DNA of 64,000 bases from positions 54,618 to 118,617 of the forward strand of contig NZ_ASJA01000010.1 in NCBI RefSeq assembly GCF_000412185.1, given 5' to 3'. A model generated the notes under the pieces. That model was not told where the DNA came from, did no database searches, and was given only the letters and a program-made list of their open reading frames with translations. Made by a program: the position numbers and the translations under genes. This stretch comes from Euryhalocaulis caribicus. GTDB taxonomy: Bacteria > Pseudomonadota > Alphaproteobacteria > Caulobacterales > Maricaulaceae. Of this stretch, positions 57,716-64,000 are shown in pieces (the stretch's first letter is position 1; each line of letters begins with the position of its first letter).

Positions 57716-58148
57716 GCGGAGGCCTCCAGTGTCTCGGGGGTATTGTTCTGCAAAGGCATCACGGCGGAGCTGCAGGTCGCCCGCGCGCACAGGCGGCCGC
57801 GGGAATCGAACAGTTCGGATTCGCCGAAAGCGATGGTGCGGCCCATCTGGGTCACGCGCGCCTTCACCGTGATGGGGCCCGGTTTCACGGGCCGCAGGAA
57901 ATGGGTGTGCAAGTCGATGGTCGGCGCGAATTTCTCGCCGTTTGAAACGATCACCATGGCCGGCCCCATCGTGTCGTCCATCATGGCGGCCAGCATGCCG
58001 CCCTGGACGTTGCCGGTCGGGTTGGTGAAGTCCTCCCGCCCCACGAAGCTCAGCGTCAGCTCGCCCTTTTCGGCGTCGAACGACTCGAACTTCCAGCCGA
58101 GCAAATCGGCCAGCTTTGGCTTGGGCAGCTTGCGGAGGACTTCAGGGT

Positions 58149-58152
<4 letters not shown>
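57712..58152 (-). CDS. PaaI family hotdog-fold thioesterase
   Basis: A 146-aa hotdog thioesterase ([20 protein letters not shown], then [20 protein letters not shown] with the Asn/Gly and acidic catalytic region, and [20 protein letters not shown]). It probably hydrolyses acyl-CoA to release CoA when the pathway stalls. GTG 58152 was chosen because it overlaps the acyl-CoA dehydrogenase stop by four bases (GTGA) and gives a normal family length; the open frame up to 58302 only antisense-shadows the neighbour's 3' end. It is coupled on both sides within the operon. Confidence 0.88.
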
Positions 58153-59314
<1,162 letters not shown>

Positions 59315-59315
<1 letters not shown>

Positions 59316-61102
59316 CAAAAGGCCTCCGCTTCCAGCGCCATGACCGGCTCCGCCCCGGCCTTCACCTTGGCCAGCAGCGTTTCGGTCTCGGGCAGCATCC
59401 GGGCCACGAAATAGCGCCCGGTCTTGAGTTTCGTGTCGTAGAAAGGATCGCCGCCGCCGGCCTTGGCCAGCGCGGTCTTGGCCATCTTCGCCCACATATA
59501 GGCCAGCGCCGTGTAGCCGAAGAGCTCCAGGAAATCGTGGCTGGCGGCCCCGGCATTGTTGAAGTCGGTCAGGCCGTTCTCCATCAGCCAGTTCACGCCT
59601 TGCGACAGCCGTTCCTTGGACGTTTTCACGCCCTCGACGAACGGGCGCATCGCCTCGTCGCCTTCATGCTCGGCGGCGAACGCGTCCAGCTCTTCCAGGA
59701 AGGTGAAGATCGGGCGGCCGCCCTCCATGGCCAGCTTGCGGCCGACCAGGTCCAGCGCCTGAACCCCGTTCGTGCCCTCATAGATCATGGAAATCCGGCT
59801 ATCGCGCAGGAACTGGGCGACGCCCGTTTCCTCCACATAGCCCATGCCGCCATGCACCTGCACGGCCTGCGAGACGGAGTCGAAGCCCTTGCCGGTCAGG
59901 AAGGCTTTCACCACCGGCGTCATCAGCGCCATGTAGTCGCCGGCCTTGCGGCGGGTCTCGTCATCCTCGGCGTGTTCTTCCAGATCGCCGTAAAGCGCGA
60001 CCCACAGGGCGAACGCCCGGGCGCCTTCCACGAAGGCTTTCTGATCCATCAGCATGCGGCGCACGTCCGGGTGGACGATGATGGGATCGGCCGGCTTGTC
60101 CGGGTATTTCGGGCCGGTCAGCGCGCGGCCCTGCACGCGGTCGCGGGCGAACTCGGCGGCGTTCTGATAGGCGACCTCCGCCTGCGCCAGACCCTGCAGG
60201 CCGGTGCCGATGCGCGCGCGGTTCATCATGATGAACATGACCTTCAGGCCCTTGTTCTCCTCGCCGACCAGCCAGCCCTTCGCGCCCTCATAATTCATGA
60301 CGCATGTGGCGTTGCCGTGAATGCCCATCTTCTCTTCCAGGCCGCCGCAATAGACATCGTTGCGGTCGCCGAGCGAGCCGTCGTCATTGACGTGGAATTT
60401 CGGCACCACGAACAGCGAAATGCCCTTCGTGCCCTTCGGCGCGCCCTCGATCCGGGCCAGCACCAGGTGGACGATATTTTCGGCCAGGTCGTGCTCGCCG
60501 GAGGAAATCCAGATCTTCTGGCCGGTGATGGAATAGGAGCCATCGCCGTTCGGAACGGCCTTGGATTTCAGCATCCCCAGATCCGTGCCGCAGTGCGGCT
60601 CGGTCAGGTTCATCGTACCGCCCCACTGGCCGGAGACCATGTTGGGCACGTATTTCTTGATCTGCTCTTGCGTGCCCCCGGACAGCAGCGCTTCCGCCGC
60701 GCCGGCGGTCAGGCCCGGATACATGCCGAACGCCATGCAGGCGGACGAAACCATCTCGCTGACCGCGATGGACAGCACGCCCGGCAGGCCCTGCCCGCCG
60801 TGCTCGGCCGGGAAGCCCAGCCCCATCCAGCCATTCTGGCTCATCGTGTCATAGGCGTTCTTGAAGCCGTCCGGCGTCTTCACCGAATGGTCGTCGCCAT
60901 TATAGGTGCAGCCCTGCGTGTCGGAGACGCGGTTCAGGGGGGCGACCACGCCTTCCGCGAACTTCGCGCCTTCGTCCAGGATCGCGTCGCGCAGATCGGA
61001 CGTGGCATCGGAAAAGCCCGGAAGATTGGAATATCTGTCGAGGTCGAGGACCTCGCTCATCAGGAATTTCATTTCCTGAACGGGCGCTTTGTACATCGGC
61101 AT
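59315..61102 (-). CDS. Acyl-CoA dehydrogenase with extended C-terminal domain (DmdC/AidB-like length)
   Basis: A 595-aa acyl-CoA dehydrogenase, about 200 residues longer than the standard type. Motifs: [60 protein letters not shown], and [20 protein letters not shown] with [20 protein letters not shown]. The extra C-terminal helical domain matches the family that includes the dimethylsulfoniopropionate enzyme DmdC, but general fatty-acid homologues are more common and the operon supports fatty acids. It is the first structural gene after the MerR regulator, 68 bp downstream. Confidence 0.93.
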
Positions 61103-61170
61103 GGCGTGTCTTCCCCTGTTAATCGCAATCGCGCCGCCGGCAGGGGCGGCCCGGCGTTTAAGAAAATTCT

Positions 61171-61638
61171 CTAGTTCGAGCCCATCGTGGCAAGGTCCGA
61201 TTCAAGCCGCGCCTTGGCCAGCGCCTCGAATGCGCGGGCGGAGCGTTTCAGCTCCTCCGGCGGCTCCTTGTCGGCCAGCTTGGTTTCCAGCCACTCGCAA
61301 CCGGCTTTCAGCTCGTCTATCGCCGCGTCGATATCCTTGCGGCGCTGTTTCAGGTCGTCGATGCGCTGTTCCAGCCGGCGATGCGCCTCGCGCATCTGGG
61401 TCTTCAGCCCCTCAAGCTGGTCGAGATCCAGCAATTCCCGGATTTCCTCTAGCGTAAACCCGACGCTCTTTCCCCGCAGGATAATGGCGAGGCGCGCCCG
61501 GTCGGCGGCCGAATAGACCCGGTTCTGGCCGGACCGCGCGGGCTTGAGAAGGCCGCGATCCTCGTAAAAGCGCAAGGCGCGCGGCGTAATGCCGAATTCG
61601 GCGGCGAGCTGGGAAATGCTATAGGTTTGGGCAGTCAT
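61171..61638 (-). CDS. MerR family transcriptional regulator of the beta-oxidation operon
   Basis: A 155-aa MerR-type regulator. Winged [23 protein letters not shown], then [20 protein letters not shown] and the dimerisation helix ([20 protein letters not shown]). No metal-binding cysteine loop is present. The general shape is that of LiuR-type regulators of acyl-CoA degradation. It is the first gene of the leftward operon acd-acd-thioesterase-thiolase-small-fadJ and should control it and itself. A MerR-type operator lies in the 17-bp spacer of its own promoter, at 61647-61675. Whether it represses or activates is not shown. Confidence 0.9.
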   Translation of the reverse strand: MTAQTYSISQLAAEFGITPRALRFYEDRGLLKPARSGQNRVYSAADRARLAIILRGKSVGFTLEEIRELLDLDQLEGLKTQMREAHRRLEQRIDDLKQRRKDIDAAIDELKAGCEWLETKLADKEPPEELKRSARAFEALAKARLESDLATMGSN

Positions 61639-61646
61639 CGCGGCGG

Positions 61647-61675
61647 AGCCTACCTAACGCTTACGTTAAGGGCAA
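61647..61675 (-). promoter_or_regulatory. Predicted MerR-type promoter/operator of the beta-oxidation operon
   Basis: On the minus strand -35 TTGCCC (61675-61670) and -10 TAGGCT (61652-61647) are separated by 17 bp that contain TAACG-4-CGTTA (61668-61655), an inverted repeat placed as MerR operators are. The predicted transcript starts at about 61640, two bases before the start codon, so the message may be nearly leaderless. Confidence 0.5.
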
Positions 61676-61767
61676 GACCTTACCGATGCGTCATTTTGCG
61701 CCACGGCCCATTGGCTCTAGATTGCGCGCAAGCTGCCAATAACAACCTGGATGGGGAGACGCATTTG

Positions 61768-63942
61768 ATGCGCGCCATAGCCTTTCTGACTGTCCTGACC
61801 CTGCCGCTGGCCGCCGCCGCGCAGGAGGCCGGAACGCCCTACCCGCAGTCCCGCACGGTGGACGTTGCGGACGATTATCACGGAACCAGCGTCGCCGACC
61901 CCTATCGCTGGCTGGAAGATGACGTGCGCGAGAGCGGCGACGTCGCCGCCTGGGTGCAGGCGGAGAGCGAATTCACCAACGCCTTCATGGATTCCATTGG
62001 CGGGCGCGAAGCCATCGCCGGCCGCATGACCGCGCTTTGGGATTTCGACGCCTACTCGCTGGCCGAGAAGAAGGGCGGACGCATTTTCTTCCGCAAACGC
62101 AGCGAGGGCGAGGACCAGTCCGTCCTCTACGTGATGGACGAGGCCGGCGCCGAACCGCGCGAACTGATCGACCCCAATGAGTGGTCCGATGACGGCACCA
62201 TCGCGCTTGCCGAAATCAAGCCCTCCCCCGACGGCTCGCAACTGCTCTACACGATCCAGGACGGCGGAACGGACTGGCGCACGGCAAAGGTGCTGGACGT
62301 CGAAACCGGCGAGGTGATGTCCGACACGGTCGAGTGGATCAAGTTCTCCGGCCTCGACTGGGCGCCGGACGGGTCGGGCTTCTATTACAGCCGCTATCCC
62401 GCCCCGGAAGAAGGCGCGAAATTCCAGAACCTGAATTACGACCACAAGGTCTATTTCCACGAACTGGGCGACGGTCAGGCGGATGACACGCTGATCTATG
62501 ACCGTCCCGAAGAACCCGATGTCAGCCTGTCGGCCGAAATCAGCGATGATGGCGAATGGATCGTCGTCACCGCCTCGAAAGGCACGGACGAGGCGTACGA
62601 GATCATGATCCGCCGCGTCGGCCAGCCCGACGCCGAATTCTTCAAGCTGTTCGGCGGGTTCAAGGACGAGTTCGCCCTAATCGGCTCGGCCAATAACCGT
62701 CTCTATTTCCGCACCAATCGCGGCGCGCCCAGGGGCAAGATCATCGCGGTCGTTCCCAATGGCGAACAGACCGTCTCCGCCGAGATTGTGCCGGAAAGCG
62801 AAAATACGCTGATTGACGCCTCGGTGGTTGGCGACAGGATCATCGCCGAATATCTGATCGATGCGAAAAGCGCCGCCCTGGTCTACGCCATGGACGGCGT
62901 CCGGGAAGGCCAGGTCGACCTGCCGGGCCTTGGCGAGGCCTCCGGCTTCAACGGCAAGTACGGCGATCCGGAAACCTTCTACGCCTTCCAGAGCTTCCGC
63001 CGCCCGGAAACCATCTACAGCTATAATGTGGAGACCGGCGAGAGCGAGGAACTGTTCGCCCCGGACCTGCCCTATGATCCGGACGATTACGTCATCGAAC
63101 AGGTCTTCTACGAGTCGAAGGACGGCGCGGAGATCCCGATGTTCATCGCCCGCCGGGCCGACATCGAACTGGATGAGCCCCGCCCGGCCCTGCTCTATGG
63201 CTATGGCGGTTTCAACATCTCCTACACCTCCCGCTTCTTCCCGCAATTCCTGACATGGATGGACATGGGCGGGGTGTTCGCCAACGCGAATATTCGCGGC
63301 GGCGGGGAGTACGGCAAGGAATGGCACGACGCCGGCCGGCTGGATAACAAGCAGAACGTGTTCGACGATTTCATCGCCGCCGGCGAGTATCTGATCGCCG
63401 AAGGCATCACGACCTCCGAACAGCTCGGCGTTCATGGCCGCTCCAATGGCGGCCTGCTGGTCGGCGCGGTGGTCAATCAGCGCCCGGACCTGATGGCGGT
63501 CGGCCTGCCGACCGTGGGCGTGATGGACATGCTGCGCTTCAACCAGTTCACCGCCGGCCGCTTCTGGACCGACGATTACGGCGATCCGGGCGTCGCCGAC
63601 GATTTCGAGACGCTCTACGCCTATTCGCCGTATCACAATATCGATGCGGACGCGGACTATCCGGCGATTCTGGCCACCACGGCGGACACGGACGACCGCG
63701 TCGTGCCGGGCCACACCTTCAAATATATCGCCCGGCTGCAGGCCGCTCAGGGCGGCGACATCCCGGCTGACGGCCAGCCCGTCCTCGCCCGGATCGAAAC
63801 CCGCGCCGGCCACGGCTCAGGCAAGCCGAAATCCAAGCTGATCGAGGAATATTCCGACCAGCTCGCCTTCCTCGCCCACTTCACAGGGCTGGAGGTTCCG
63901 GAAACGGAGGACGCCGGCGGAGACATGGAAGAGTCGAACTAG
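61768..63942 (+). CDS. Prolyl oligopeptidase family protein (S9A)
   Basis: A 724-aa periplasmic peptidase with a signal peptide (RAIAFLTVLTLPLAAAAQ). A beta-propeller N-terminal part (DPYRWLEDD, then WIKFSGLDWAPDGSGFYYSR) leads to an alpha/beta-hydrolase domain. Its triad is Ser in GRSNGGLLVGA, Asp in TADTDDRVVPGHTF and His in IETRAGHGSGKPKSK. GGGFNISYTSRFFPQF-like and ANIRGGGEYGKEWHDAGR segments complete the S9A pattern. It cuts after proline in small peptides. It is divergent from the MerR operon and ends in an acidic tail. Confidence 0.93.
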   Translation: MRAIAFLTVLTLPLAAAAQEAGTPYPQSRTVDVADDYHGTSVADPYRWLEDDVRESGDVAAWVQAESEFTNAFMDSIGGREAIAGRMTALWDFDAYSLAEKKGGRIFFRKRSEGEDQSVLYVMDEAGAEPRELIDPNEWSDDGTIALAEIKPSPDGSQLLYTIQDGGTDWRTAKVLDVETGEVMSDTVEWIKFSGLDWAPDGSGFYYSRYPAPEEGAKFQNLNYDHKVYFHELGDGQADDTLIYDRPEEPDVSLSAEISDDGEWIVVTASKGTDEAYEIMIRRVGQPDAEFFKLFGGFKDEFALIGSANNRLYFRTNRGAPRGKIIAVVPNGEQTVSAEIVPESENTLIDASVVGDRIIAEYLIDAKSAALVYAMDGVREGQVDLPGLGEASGFNGKYGDPETFYAFQSFRRPETIYSYNVETGESEELFAPDLPYDPDDYVIEQVFYESKDGAEIPMFIARRADIELDEPRPALLYGYGGFNISYTSRFFPQFLTWMDMGGVFANANIRGGGEYGKEWHDAGRLDNKQNVFDDFIAAGEYLIAEGITTSEQLGVHGRSNGGLLVGAVVNQRPDLMAVGLPTVGVMDMLRFNQFTAGRFWTDDYGDPGVADDFETLYAYSPYHNIDADADYPAILATTADTDDRVVPGHTFKYIARLQAAQGGDIPADGQPVLARIETRAGHGSGKPKSKLIEEYSDQLAFLAHFTGLEVPETEDAGGDMEESN

Positions 63943-63960
63943 CCTCTCCACACCACCAAT

Positions 63961-64000
63961 CCCCTCTCCCCCTCGTGGGGAGAGGGTTAGGGTGAGGGGG
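63961..64000. repeat. Dispersed palindromic repeat (REP-like), cut by window end
   Basis: CCCTCTCCCC (63962-63971) pairs perfectly with GGGGAGAGGG (63977-63986) across CTCGT, followed by TTAGGGTGAGGGG. This form is a well-known intergenic repeat in many proteobacterial genomes. Confidence 0.75.

Overview
The window comes from a GC-rich alphaproteobacterium. Pointers are the rplU-rpmA-GNAT-obgE-nadD-rsfS-rlmH-envC-ctpA-rppH string, an F1 ATP synthase operon without F0 genes, a MucR/Ros regulator and a DUF3489-DUF2924-recombinase module. The L21 extension, TonB receptor and beta-oxidation set would fit a Caulobacterales/Hyphomonadaceae/Maricaulales-type host, but that placement is inference.

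Region 1 (1-6.1 kb) is a small uptake locus. It holds a HutC-type GntR repressor (5' end outside the window), a TonB-dependent receptor and two PepSY membrane proteins, one fused to a 2Fe-2S ferredoxin and an FAD/NAD reductase. A TGTATATACA palindrome of the HutC operator type abuts a TTGACA box upstream of the receptor, so the repressor probably controls it.

Region 2 (6.2-27.5 kb) is accessory DNA. IS6-family copies lie in the same orientation at 6.5 (remnant), 10.1 and 14.7 kb. Between them are a metal-efflux/DMT transporter block with an atypical CDF protein, a Dcm-Vsr pair beside a beheaded probable restriction gene, a DUF3800 protein, and integrase and IS3 scraps. Then comes the most interesting block (15.5-20.2 kb): a C5-cytosine methyltransferase, an unknown 398-aa protein, a MORC/MutL-like GHKL ATPase and a Vsr gene broken by an amber codon. 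An XRE regulator/PD-(D/E)XK-like pair, a ParB-methyltransferase, DUF5681, MucR, DUF3489, DUF2924 and a large serine recombinase follow. The recombinase stops about 340 bp from a tRNA-Ser(CGA) gene, whose 3' end faces the island.

Region 3 (27.5-64 kb) is chromosomal core: ribosomal proteins, ribosome and GTPase factors, NAD synthesis, an EgtD enzyme, envelope enzymes (EnvC-like, CtpA, deacetylase), RppH, the F1 operon with two exported-protein genes inserted in it, TerC, a sensor kinase, priA (frameshifted at an A5C5 run), DUF484-xerC, two acidic microproteins sharing a motif, and a MerR-headed fatty-acid beta-oxidation operon divergent from a prolyl oligopeptidase. The window ends in a dispersed-repeat palindrome. 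No rRNA gene or CRISPR array was seen.
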